From the NCBI GenBank assembly GCA_050184585.1, contig JBFXAF010000005.1, positions 62,001 through 126,000 on the forward strand: a stretch of 64,000 nucleotides of DNA, read 5' to 3'. The stretch comes from JBFXAF01 sp050184585 (GTDB lineage Bacteria; Pseudomonadota; Alphaproteobacteria; Rhizobiales; Rhizobiaceae). A model generated the notes under the pieces. The model saw only the letters and a list, made by a program, of their open reading frames with translations. It did no database searches and was not told where the DNA came from. A program made the position numbers and the translations under genes. This document shows positions 1 through 8,466 of the stretch, piece by piece. How positions within the stretch are numbered: position 1 is the stretch's first letter; each line of letters begins with the position of its first letter.

Positions 1-976
1 GGGCGGCGCCCGCATCCGAAACCACACCGAAATCCGGCGCGAAGACGCGGCCGATCTGGGTCGGTTCGATGTCGACGTGAACGAACCGGCGGCCGGCCGT
101 GTACTTGTCGACCGAGCCGGTATGCCGGTTGGCCCAGCGGTTGCCGATGCCGAGCACGAAATCGGAGGCGAGCATGGTGGCGTTGCCGTAGCGGTGCGAC
201 GTCTGGAGCCCGCACATGCCGGCCATCAGCGGATGGTCGTCGGGGATCGTGCCCCAGCCCATCAGTGTCGGGATGACCGGCACGCCGGCGATCTCGGCGA
301 ACTCGGTCAGGAGATCGGAGGCGTCGGCGTTGACGATGCCGCCGCCCGCCACGATGAGCGGCCGCTCGGCCGCGTTGAGCATCGAAAGCACTTTCTCCGC
401 CTGGGCGCGGCTCATCGCCGGCTTCCAGACAGGCAATGGCTCGTAGGTCTCGATATCGAACTCGATCTCGGCCAACTGCACGTCGATCGGCAGGTCGAGC
501 AGCACAGGCCCGGGCCTGCCCGAGCGCATGATGTGGAACGCCTTCTGGAAGGCCATCGGCACCTGATAGGGCTCCATCACCGTGACCGCCCACTTGGTCA
601 CAGGCGCGGCGATCGCCGCGATGTCGACGGCCTGAAAGTCCTCCTTGGTCAGCCGGGCGCGCGGCGCCTGCCCGGTGACGCAGAGGATAGGGATCGAATC
701 GGCGGACGCGGAGTAGAGCCCGGTGATCATGTCGGTGCCGGCCGGCCCCGAGGTGCCGATGCAGAGCCCGATATTGCCCGCCTTCGCCCGCGTAAAACCC
801 TCGGCCATGTGGGAGGCCGCCTCCACATGGCGGGCGAGGATGTGGCGAACGGTGCCCCTCGCCTTCAACGCCGAATAGAACGGGTTAATGGCCGCGCCCG
901 GCACGCCGAAGGCGCATGAAACGCCTTCGCGCTCCAGCACGAGAACGGCGGCGTCGATTGCGCGCATCCTGGCCAT
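1..976 (-). CDS. gcl: Glyoxylate carboligase-like ThDP enzyme (5' part, runs off the window)
   Basis: The minus strand reads as the N-terminal half (about 325 residues) of a thiamine-diphosphate enzyme of the acetolactate synthase/glyoxylate carboligase family. It begins MARMRAIDAAVLVLEREGV and continues with a FGVPGAAINP segment and RHVEAASHMAEGF, a valine or histidine replacing the usual catalytic Glu region as is typical of Gcl. Gcl condenses two glyoxylate molecules to tartronate semialdehyde with loss of CO2. The ATG at 976 has a strong GGAGGA Shine-Dalgarno seven bases upstream. The C-terminal ThDP-binding part lies beyond base 1. A divergent IclR regulator starts 188 bp away. Identity as Gcl rather than another acetolactate synthase-like enzyme is likely but rests on the N-terminal half only. 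Confidence 0.82.
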   Translation of the reverse strand, partial: MARMRAIDAAVLVLEREGVSCAFGVPGAAINPFYSALKARGTVRHILARHVEAASHMAEGFTRAKAGNIGLCIGTSGPAGTDMITGLYSASADSIPILCVTGQAPRARLTKEDFQAVDIAAIAAPVTKWAVTVMEPYQVPMAFQKAFHIMRSGRPGPVLLDLPIDVQLAEIEFDIETYEPLPVWKPAMSRAQAEKVLSMLNAAERPLIVAGGGIVNADASDLLTEFAEIAGVPVIPTLMGWGTIPDDHPLMAGMCGLQTSHRYGNATMLASDFVLGIGNRWANRHTGSVDKYTAGRRFVHVDIEPTQIGRVFAPDFGVVSDAGAA

Positions 977-1040
977 GGCAGTTCCTCCCGGTTTCCATCG
1001 ATCGTCACCACCATGGCAGCGCGGGCTGATTTTCTCAATT

Positions 1041-1050
1041 TTTCCGGAAA
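1041..1050. promoter_or_regulatory. Candidate IclR-type operator palindrome
   Basis: The perfect 10-bp palindrome TTTCCGGAAA sits in an AT-rich stretch between the divergent gcl-like and iclR-family genes. IclR regulators commonly bind such T-rich/A-rich palindromes in their own divergent promoter regions. The assignment is inference from position and symmetry. Confidence 0.4.
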
Positions 1051-1163
1051 TATTTTTCATTGACCGGGTCTTCGGTGCAGCCATATGATTTCGCGACGGT
1101 TTTCATTTTCCGCCGGCCAGCCGCCCCGAAACCGGGGCTCTGCCGATTTGTCGCAGGTCGATC

Positions 1164-1991
1164 ATGGACGAACCGCAGCAGGAGAGACGCCAGCGCGGGC
1201 GTCCAAGGGCCTTCAAGCCATCGCCGGATGCGGCCCAGGTGCAGGCGCTCGACCGCGGCCTCGCCGTGCTCGGCGTCGTCGCGGCGGCGGACGGCCTGTC
1301 GCTGTCGGAGATCGCCGCGTCGAGCGGACTGGCACCCTCGACCGCCTATCGGATGCTGACCACGCTGGAGGCGCACGGCATGGTCGAGTTCGACAAGGCC
1401 GAGCAACTCTGGTCGGTCGGGGTCGGGGCCTACCGGACGGGAGCCGCCTTCCTGCGCCGCCGCAAGCTGGTCGACCGCGCGCGGGGCATCATGCAGGAAC
1501 TGGTGGAGGAGACGGGCGAGACCGCCAATCTCGGCGTCGCCGAACCAGACTGCGTGGTGTTCGTCACACAGGTCGAGACGCACCAGGCGATCCGCGCCTT
1601 CTTCCGGCCCGGCGCGCGCAGTCCTCTGCATGCGTCGGGCATCGGCAAGGCGGTGCTGGCGTTCATGCCCGAACCCAGGCTCGAGGCGCTCATCAAGTCC
1701 GCCGGGCTCGACGCCTACACCACGCGCACGCTCGCCGAACCGGCCAGCCTGCGCCGCGATCTCGCCGCCGTCAGGGCGCGGGGCTGGGCGCTCGACGACG
1801 AGGAGCGGCATGACGGTATGCGCTGCGTGGCCGCGCCGATCTTCGACGAGCAGGGACAGGCGGTGGCGGGGGTCTCGGTGTCGGGTCCGACGGTGCGCAT
1901 GACGCCGGAACGCGCCGAGGCAGTCGCGCCGATGGTCGTCGCGGCCGCGGCGGCAATCACCGCCTCGATCGGCGGCGTCGCGCCGGGTTGA
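1164..1991 (+). CDS. IclR-family transcriptional regulator
   Basis: This 275-aa protein has the IclR layout. A basic N-terminal tail (about residues 7-20) is followed by a winged helix-turn-helix at about residues 28-86, with the recognition helix around SSGLAPSTAYRMLTTLEAHG. A ligand-binding IclR C-terminal domain covers about residues 95-265. It is divergent from the glyoxylate carboligase-like gene, so it probably controls that gene and itself in response to glyoxylate or allantoin-pathway metabolites. The ligand is inference from the neighbour. The ATG at 1164 has a weak AGGT motif upstream, and no better in-frame start is visible. Confidence 0.88.
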   Translation: MDEPQQERRQRGRPRAFKPSPDAAQVQALDRGLAVLGVVAAADGLSLSEIAASSGLAPSTAYRMLTTLEAHGMVEFDKAEQLWSVGVGAYRTGAAFLRRRKLVDRARGIMQELVEETGETANLGVAEPDCVVFVTQVETHQAIRAFFRPGARSPLHASGIGKAVLAFMPEPRLEALIKSAGLDAYTTRTLAEPASLRRDLAAVRARGWALDDEERHDGMRCVAAPIFDEQGQAVAGVSVSGPTVRMTPERAEAVAPMVVAAAAAITASIGGVAPG

Positions 1992-1994
1992 CCG

Positions 1995-2507
1995 TCAGGG
2001 GTCGACGCCGCCGGTCACCGGTGCGGCGACAGGCGCGCCGATGTCCTCCGTCTCGATCGTCTCGTTGACGAGATAAGAGACGTAGCGCTGCCGGTCGTCG
2101 CGCTCGCCCGAATAGAGCGTGGTGCCATCCTTCTTCGTCCAGCAGCGCAACTCGTAGTCGTAGAAGCGGCAGTCCTTGCCCTTGCCCGAAAATCCCAGCT
2201 CGCCGGCCACGCGCTGCGTATAGGCGAGCACGTCCGTCTCCGACGCCGGCTCGGCCCAGGAAATGTAGTAGATGCGGCCCTGCGGCGAGGCCGTCGCCTC
2301 GACGTCCATCGCGCCGTCGGTGGTCGTGCAGGACAGGTATTTCTCGTCGTCGCCGGTGACCAGGAGGCCGGGGCAGCGCGGCTTTAGAACGGCGGACGCC
2401 TCGGCGAGGGTCATGCCTGGGCGGACGCCCAGCCGGTCCTGCGCCAGCGCGCCGTTGGCGGCCAGTACGGCGCAAAGCGCCAGCCAGCCGGAATTCTTCG
2501 CCTTCAT
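1995..2507 (-). CDS. Secreted protein of unknown function
   Basis: The predicted product is 170 aa. The start at 2507 was chosen over a longer frame because it has a GGGAG Shine-Dalgarno at a good distance and begins a clear signal peptide: a MKAKNSGW basic start, a hydrophobic LALCAVLAANGA core and an ALA-Q cleavage site. The mature part has several cysteines (CPG, SCTT, CRFYDYELRCW) that could form disulfides in the periplasm, and an LGVRPGMTLAEA motif like that of small periplasmic proteins. I do not recognise a characterised family. The gene converges with iclR, with 3 bp between the stop codons. Confidence 0.7.
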   Translation of the reverse strand: MKAKNSGWLALCAVLAANGALAQDRLGVRPGMTLAEASAVLKPRCPGLLVTGDDEKYLSCTTTDGAMDVEATASPQGRIYYISWAEPASETDVLAYTQRVAGELGFSGKGKDCRFYDYELRCWTKKDGTTLYSGERDDRQRYVSYLVNETIETEDIGAPVAAPVTGGVDP

Positions 2508-2585
2508 CCACAAAACTCCCACGCGGCTCCCGCCCGCGAGCGCCGGCATTTTACAGAAGCGGCCTTCGCATCGCCACCCCTGCCC

Positions 2586-2753
2586 TCAGACGATCCCGGT
2601 GACGTGGCGCAGCCAGAAGGCCAGCACGACGAAGCCGACGGCGAAGGTCACGCCGGTCCAGTCGACGCGCGCGCCCCTCAACCTGCGCACGACCGCCATG
2701 ACAAGCAGGGCGAGGGCGACAACGAGGATCAGGACGATCAGGAAGCGGATCAT
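2586..2753 (-). CDS. Small two-helix membrane protein
   Basis: This is a 55-aa ORF. It has one strongly hydrophobic helix at about residues 2-23 (MIRFLIVLILVVALALLVMA), a short basic linker (VRRLRGAR) and a second hydrophobic segment at about residues 34-49. The composition is that of a genuine small inner-membrane protein. The reading frame extends upstream to 3002, but that part looks non-coding, so the ATG at 2753 in front of the first helix is preferred. No clear Shine-Dalgarno is visible. The function is unknown. Confidence 0.55.
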   Translation of the reverse strand: MIRFLIVLILVVALALLVMAVVRRLRGARVDWTGVTFAVGFVVLAFWLRHVTGIV

Positions 2754-2929
2754 GGGCGCGCCAAGGGGGTTATGACGCGGGGATGATGGCGGAGAGGTGG
2801 GGCGGGATTTTGGCGGGAACTCGAACTCTAGCATGCTGTGGGCTTTGGGAACGGCGCGCGCGAGGCGATAGCCAATACCCTCGCTTGAGGTAAGGTGAAT
2901 TCGCCTTTGCTCTACCGTGGAGTAACTGG

Positions 2930-3916
2930 ATGGCAGTTTCACATATCGATCTGAACGACGAACAGCAGCGCTCGATACAGGCAATTGTAGTCGCCGGCTC
3001 AAACGCGGACAAAGGAGAGATCCTTCGTCGTCGGAGTGCTTTCTTTGCGCACTACACGTCTGCTGACACCCTCAAGAAGATTGCAGACGCTCGCGGTTTC
3101 TATCTTCGTAACACCCGACTAATGAATGATCATTCCGAAGTGTGGCATGGGTTCGGCACGGTGCTGGACGCGATGAAACAGACCACCGGAGGAGTCCAAT
3201 ATCTGAGTGCCTGGGGCAAGATTGACCCCTCTGTAGAAGAACGGCTCCCAAGTCTTGTCGAAAGTGCTGCCCAACTAGTAATTCCTAACTGCTACATTTT
3301 GTCTGTATGCGAGCACATTGAACCGGATGACAACAACGGGCTGCTGTCGATGTGGCGAGCCTACGGCGATGGAGAAGTGCGCGTTGCCGTGCTTGCTCGA
3401 CCCGCCTTGGTTGCCCCGATGGCAACACAAGGTGTATTTCTAACACCTGTCATTTATGGGGATGTGGCAAAGGTCGGAACTGAGCTTGAAGCTAAGGCAA
3501 GTGCACTACTTTCACACCGCAGTGTATTTGCAGGATTCGAGCCGGACTGGCTCTTGCATTTAGCTCTAGGAGTTACCACGAATCTTGCTGTGGCAGTAAA
3601 GCATCCGGGTTTCGCCGAAGAGAGGGAGTGGCGGTTCGTCTATATGCCCAACTTTCCTTCGGCCGAGATGCTCTCTCGCCGCGAAGCGGTCGTCTGGGGA
3701 GGCACACCGCAGATTGTCTATCGGATGCCGATCGGGCTACCCTGTGACCCAGACTTCGATCCTGCTAGGTTGTTTCTCGAACGCATTGTTCTCGGGCCCT
3801 GTCATGAACAAAACACAGTTCGTGCAGGCTTGGTTGCCATGCTTGAACGCTTCGGCTTTCAGAATGCAGAGGACTTAGTGACTGCCTCCAGCATCCCCTT
3901 TCGCCGAAGAATGTAG
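2930..3916 (+). CDS. DUF2971-family protein, probably acquired
   Basis: The 328-aa protein carries features of DUF2971: an FFAHYTSADTLKKI segment near residue 40, then FYLRNTRLMNDHSEVWHG, and later MWRAYGDGEVRVAV and a FAEEREWRFVY motif. The family is widespread and uncharacterised. GTGGAG lies seven bases before the ATG. Base and codon use differ clearly from the neighbours, with many A/T-ending codons and short A/T runs, while adjacent genes are about 65 percent GC. The gene stops 59 bp from the 3' end of a tRNA gene, a common landing site for mobile DNA. Horizontal acquisition is therefore inferred. No integrase and no repeat of the tRNA end were seen. Confidence 0.75.
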   Translation: MAVSHIDLNDEQQRSIQAIVVAGSNADKGEILRRRSAFFAHYTSADTLKKIADARGFYLRNTRLMNDHSEVWHGFGTVLDAMKQTTGGVQYLSAWGKIDPSVEERLPSLVESAAQLVIPNCYILSVCEHIEPDDNNGLLSMWRAYGDGEVRVAVLARPALVAPMATQGVFLTPVIYGDVAKVGTELEAKASALLSHRSVFAGFEPDWLLHLALGVTTNLAVAVKHPGFAEEREWRFVYMPNFPSAEMLSRREAVVWGGTPQIVYRMPIGLPCDPDFDPARLFLERIVLGPCHEQNTVRAGLVAMLERFGFQNAEDLVTASSIPFRRRM

Positions 3917-3974
3917 GCGATTCTCATCAATCGCGATCAGCCAAACACTGGTGGGCTGGGCGACAACGAGATTC

Positions 3975-4050
3975 TGGTGCCCCCGGCAGGAATCGAACCC
4001 GCGACCTTCGGTTTACAAAACCGCTGCTCTACCAGCTGAGCTACAAGGGC
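3975..4050 (-). tRNA. tRNA-Thr (anticodon TGT)
   Basis: The complement folds as a 76-nt tRNA with an encoded CCA end. The acceptor GCCCTTG pairs with CGGGGGC through two G-U pairs. There is a canonical D-arm AGCTCAGCTGGTAGAGC, an anticodon loop TTTGTAA with anticodon TGT (threonine, ACA codons), and a T-arm with GGTTCGATTCC. The anticodon stem has an A opposite G at its outer end. Confidence 0.95.
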
Positions 4051-4170
4051 ACGGCGCGCGGGTTAGCACATTGGCCGCGCCAGTAAAGTCAATTGTCCGC
4101 GTTGGGTTACCGGGCGAGGGTTCGGTGCGGCGTCCCGGGCGATCTGTTGGAAGGGTTGCGCTCCACGTTG

Positions 4171-4322
4171 CCCCCTCTGTCCTGCCGGACATCTCCCCCG
4201 CGAGGGGGGAGATTGGCAGCGTCGATCCTGGCACTGGTCCTGCAACGTTGCAGGTCGGCGAATCCAAAACGGCCGGCTGATCGCCCCCCGTGCGGGGGAG
4301 ATGTCCGGTAGGACAGAGGGGG
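4171..4322. repeat. RIME-like palindromic intergenic repeat
   Basis: Two 43-bp arms (4171-4213 and 4280-4322) are near-perfect inverted copies, built on CCCCCTCTGTCCTRCCGGAC and ATCTCCCCC. This matches the pattern of the RIME-type intergenic elements known from Rhizobium, Sinorhizobium and Mesorhizobium. The spacer contains a perfect 16-bp palindrome, CCTGCAACGTTGCAGG, at 4239-4254. The element lies in the 397-bp gap between tRNA-Thr and nadK. The remainder of that gap shows nothing else recognisable. Confidence 0.75.
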
Positions 4323-4447
4323 GCGCGAAGGAACGAGGCGCTGCCGAGCGATCACCCCGCCGCGCCGTCGAACCATAGCTCTAACGCGCCTGTCTTTGCG
4401 CAGCCGCCAGCGCGTGGTAACCCGGCCGTCCACCAAGGTTCGGTTCG

Positions 4448-5221
4448 ATGGCCCCGAAAGACACCCGTTTCGCCTTCGTCTCGTCCGACACGCCCGAAGC
4501 GCGGCGGGCGGCGGCGGAGTTGGCCAGCCTCTATGGCAGCGTCGAGGCAACGGAGGCCGACGTGGTGGTGGCGCTGGGCGGCGACGGCTTCCTGCTCCAG
4601 ACGCTGCGCGACACGATGAGCAGCGGCCGGCGCGTCTACGGCATGAACCGCGGCACGGTCGGCTTCCTGATGAACGAGTACCGGACGGAGGGGCTGCCGG
4701 AGCGCATCGCCTCGGCGTCGGCCGAGACGATCCGTCCGCTCGAGATGCGGACGCTCGACGCCGACGGCGGCAAGGCCGAGGCGCTCGCCATCAACGAGGT
4801 GTCGCTGTTCCGCCAGACCTACCAGGCCGTAAAGGTGCGCATCTTCGTCGACGGCAAGGAGCGGCTGGACGAGCTGATCTGCGACGGCGTCATGGTGGCG
4901 ACGCCCGCCGGCTCGACCGCCTACAATCTTTCCGCCCACGGCCCTATCCTGCCGCTCGACGCGCCGCTCCTGGCGCTCACCCCGGTGAGCCCGTTCCGGC
5001 CGAGGCGCTGGCGGGGCGCGCTGCTGCCCAACAAGGTGACGGTGCGCTTCGATCTGCTGGACACGGAGAAGCGGCCGGTCAACGCAGTCGCGGACCACAC
5101 GGAGGTAACGTCGGTGGTTTCCGTGACCGTCAGGGAGTCGCGGACGAAGACCGCGACGCTGCTCTTCGACGCCGGCCATTCGTGGCGCGAGCGCATCCTC
5201 TCCGAACAGTTCCGCTATTGA
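4448..5221 (+). CDS. nadK: NAD kinase
   Basis: The 257-aa cytoplasmic enzyme phosphorylates NAD to NADP using ATP or polyphosphate. The family signature GGDG is at residues 44-47, inside VVVALGGDGFLLQTL. It is followed by GMNRGTVGFLMN, the AINEVSL segment and the substrate-loop motif DGVMVATPAGSTAYNLSA. Length and motif order fit the short alphaproteobacterial NadK form. The ATG at 4448 is used because the Rossmann-type strand RFAFVSSDT follows directly. It runs in the same direction as the helicase gene downstream. Confidence 0.95.
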   Translation: MAPKDTRFAFVSSDTPEARRAAAELASLYGSVEATEADVVVALGGDGFLLQTLRDTMSSGRRVYGMNRGTVGFLMNEYRTEGLPERIASASAETIRPLEMRTLDADGGKAEALAINEVSLFRQTYQAVKVRIFVDGKERLDELICDGVMVATPAGSTAYNLSAHGPILPLDAPLLALTPVSPFRPRRWRGALLPNKVTVRFDLLDTEKRPVNAVADHTEVTSVVSVTVRESRTKTATLLFDAGHSWRERILSEQFRY

Positions 5222-5398
5222 AAAATGCCCGTCGTCGATCATTTGCGGGGGCGTTCGCCATTAACACAAAAGCGGGAACCCTTAGCCTCGTTGTTGACAA
5301 GAGCGGACGGTGTTCGTATCGCGGTGCACAAAGTTGCAGGCGCGCCGCGCCCGCGGGGCCCATGGCGACGTGCAGCCCCCAACCAGCAAGACAAAAGA

Positions 5399-6956
<1,558 letters not shown>

Positions 6957-6973
<17 letters not shown>

Positions 6974-7328
6974 GCTGCTTCTTCGTTTTCGCCTGAGGTT
7001 TCGCGGCCTTGGACGCCTTGGCGCGCAACGCGGCGTCGTAGGCGAGCCGCGCCCAGCGCGCCATTTCGTCCATGTCTTCCATGACGTCTGCCGGCACCGA
7101 CCAGTAGGGCATGGCGACGGGCCGGTTCTTGCCCTCGTAGACCCAGCGCTCTCCGCCGGCGGCCTCGTAGGTCGCCGACGTCTCGGCGTCGCCCTTCACC
7201 AGGATCGAATCGAAGATGTCGATGCCGACGATCTCGCCGCGGTGGTAGACGCCCTTGCCGCCGAACATGCGGCGGATCGAGACGGGCCCGAGGCCGGCGA
7301 AGAGGTCGGCGATGGCCTCGTCGTCCAC
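6957..7328 (-). CDS. TfoX/Sxy N-terminal domain protein
   Basis: The 123-aa protein begins MDDEAIADLFAGLGPVSIRRMFGGKGVYHRG. This is the TfoX/Sxy N-terminal fold, in which RRMFGG(K/Y)G and a later 'MPYWSVP' segment are typical. It ends in a Lys-rich tail. In gammaproteobacteria Sxy helps CRP at competence promoters, but stand-alone N-terminal proteins in rhizobia have no established role. It starts seven bases after the sufA stop, so it is likely co-transcribed with sufA. Its 3' end overlaps the helicase gene on the other strand. Confidence 0.85.
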
Positions 7329-7335
7329 GGATGGA

Positions 7336-7722
7336 TCAGGCGTTCGCCGCGGCGCGGGCTTCCGCCAGCGCCTTCAGGTCGGCGGGCTTGAGTTCGACCG
7401 ATTCGCCACAGCCGCAGGCCGAACTCTGGTTCGGGTTGGTGAAGGTGAATCCGGTCCTCAGCGTGGTGGTCTCGAAGTCCATCTCCGTGCCGAGAAGGAA
7501 GAGCGCCGCCTCAGGCGCCACCCAGACATGGGCTCCGTCGCGCTCGACATGGTCGTCCTTCGGGTTCGGATCCTTCACCAGGTCCACGGTGTATTCCATG
7601 CCCGCGCAACCGCCCTTCTTGATGCCGAGCCGGATGCCCTGCGCATCGTCGCGGGCCGACACGATGTCGCGCACACGGCCAGCGGCCCTATCGGTCATCG
7701 AAATGACGGCAAAGCGTCCCAT
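7336..7722 (-). CDS. sufA: Fe-S assembly scaffold/carrier, SufA type
   Basis: This 128-aa HesB/IscA-fold A-type carrier accepts Fe-S clusters from SufBCD and hands them to apoproteins. The three conserved cysteines are present: one in KKGGCAGMEY and the C-terminal pair in SSACGCGESV. The ATG at 7722 was chosen because GGAG lies six bases upstream. A longer frame to 7749 would swallow the leader hairpin. It is separated from the upstream sufT-like gene by a 275-bp repeat element, so it may have its own promoter or rely on read-through. Its leader resembles that of sufB. Confidence 0.92.
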   Translation of the reverse strand: MGRFAVISMTDRAAGRVRDIVSARDDAQGIRLGIKKGGCAGMEYTVDLVKDPNPKDDHVERDGAHVWVAPEAALFLLGTEMDFETTTLRTGFTFTNPNQSSACGCGESVELKPADLKALAEARAAANA

Positions 7723-7739
7723 CGCAGTCTCCATCCGGG

Positions 7740-7756
7740 GCGGGTTCAAGGCCCGC
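7740..7756 (-). promoter_or_regulatory. sufA leader hairpin with CCUUGAA loop
   Basis: On the minus strand GCGGG-CCTTGAA-CCCGC folds into a five-pair stem with a seven-base loop. It sits 17 bases before the sufA ATG and just upstream of the GGATGGAGA ribosome-binding segment. An equivalent hairpin with the same loop but a different stem pair stands before sufB at 13775-13793. Function as a translational or protein-binding element is inferred. Confidence 0.5.
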
Positions 7757-7811
7757 GCGAACGATCTTTCATGAAAATGGTGAAGAATCGCGGCTGAATC
7801 AACCCTTGGCG

Positions 7812-8086
7812 CTAGAGCAATGTTCGACCAGATTGAACCAGTTCTGTTTCCCCGATGGCGAGGCGATCCGGCAGGAGAGACGCGACGGGCGATGGGGTTC
7901 CATCGTCCGAGCGGCTCGACGAAGCGGGCGCCCGCCAGCGGGAAACCCTTCGGGCCGGGTCAATTCGGGCCAAATCCTTCGGGCTCCGGCTCGGCCGATG
8001 CACCACATCGACCGTCGCCGAAGCCCTCGACCCTGGCCCGAATTCCCTCCGGCAGAACGATTCAATCTGGTCGAACATTGCTCTAG
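7812..8086. repeat. CTAG-bounded structured repeat, copy A
   Basis: This 275-bp element is bounded by CTAG at both ends, with 28-bp terminal arms (7812-7839 and 8059-8086) complementary except for one base. The interior shares long blocks with 19545-19854 in inverted orientation, including CGGGCGCCCGCCAGCGGGAAA-type sequence and the hairpin GGCCGATG-CACCA-CATCGACC at 7993-8013. It also contains the hairpin CGATGG-GGTT-CCATCG at 7890-7905 and a short CCC-TTC-GGG hairpin. The right-hand CTAG contains the TAG stop of the sufT-like gene. It lies between the sufT-like gene and sufA and resembles a MITE-like or REP-type element. Small ORFs inside it are artefacts of the palindromes. Confidence 0.85.
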
Positions 8087-8466
8087 TACCAGCCGACGGC
8101 GACCTGGGCTTCCTCGGACATTCGATCCGGAGTCCAGGGCGGGTCGAACACCATGTTCACATCGACGTTGGACACGCCTTCCACGGTAGCGACCGCGTTC
8201 TGCACCCAGCCCGGCATCTCGCCCGCGACCGGGCAGCCTGGCGCGGTCAGCGTCATGTCGATCTTGACGGCGCGATCGTCCTCGATGTCGATCCTGTAGA
8301 TCAGCCCCAGTTCGTAGATGTCGGCCGGTATCTCCGGGTCGTAGACGGTCTTAAGCGCCGAGACGATGTCGTCGGTCAGTCGCGCCAGTTCGTCGGCCGG
8401 TATCGCCGAGGCGCCGGTGGTCGCAGGCGTGTTCGCCGTGGTGGCAGTCTCGTCCATCGCCGTCAT
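8083..8466 (-). CDS. sufT: MIP18/PaaD-family Fe-S assembly protein, SufT type
   Basis: This is a protein of about 127 aa. An Ala/Thr-rich N-terminal stretch precedes a DUF59 (MIP18) domain: DIVSALKTVYDPEIPADIYELGLIY, then MTLTAPGCPVAGEMPG with the conserved cysteine, then VFDPPWTPDRMSEEAQ. SufT-type proteins assist Fe-S maturation of client proteins. The ATG at 8466 overlaps the sufS stop as ATGA, indicating translational coupling. A second ATG three codons later is possible. The TAG stop lies inside the terminal CTAG of repeat copy A, and the C-terminus (QVAVGWY) looks complete. Confidence 0.88.
   Translation of the reverse strand: MTAMDETATTANTPATTGASAIPADELARLTDDIVSALKTVYDPEIPADIYELGLIYRIDIEDDRAVKIDMTLTAPGCPVAGEMPGWVQNAVATVEGVSNVDVNMVFDPPWTPDRMSEEAQVAVGWY

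Noticed and set aside
2760..3975. A complete integrated island at tRNA-Thr
   Set aside because: No integrase gene and no duplicate of the tRNA 3' end were found near 2550-2930. Only base composition and position suggest transfer.
7799..8086. Several 70-100 codon ORFs inside the two structured repeats (MWCIGRAG-type frames)
   Set aside because: They lie on both strands and in multiple frames of palindromic DNA, lack ribosome sites and do not keep a common frame between the two copies.
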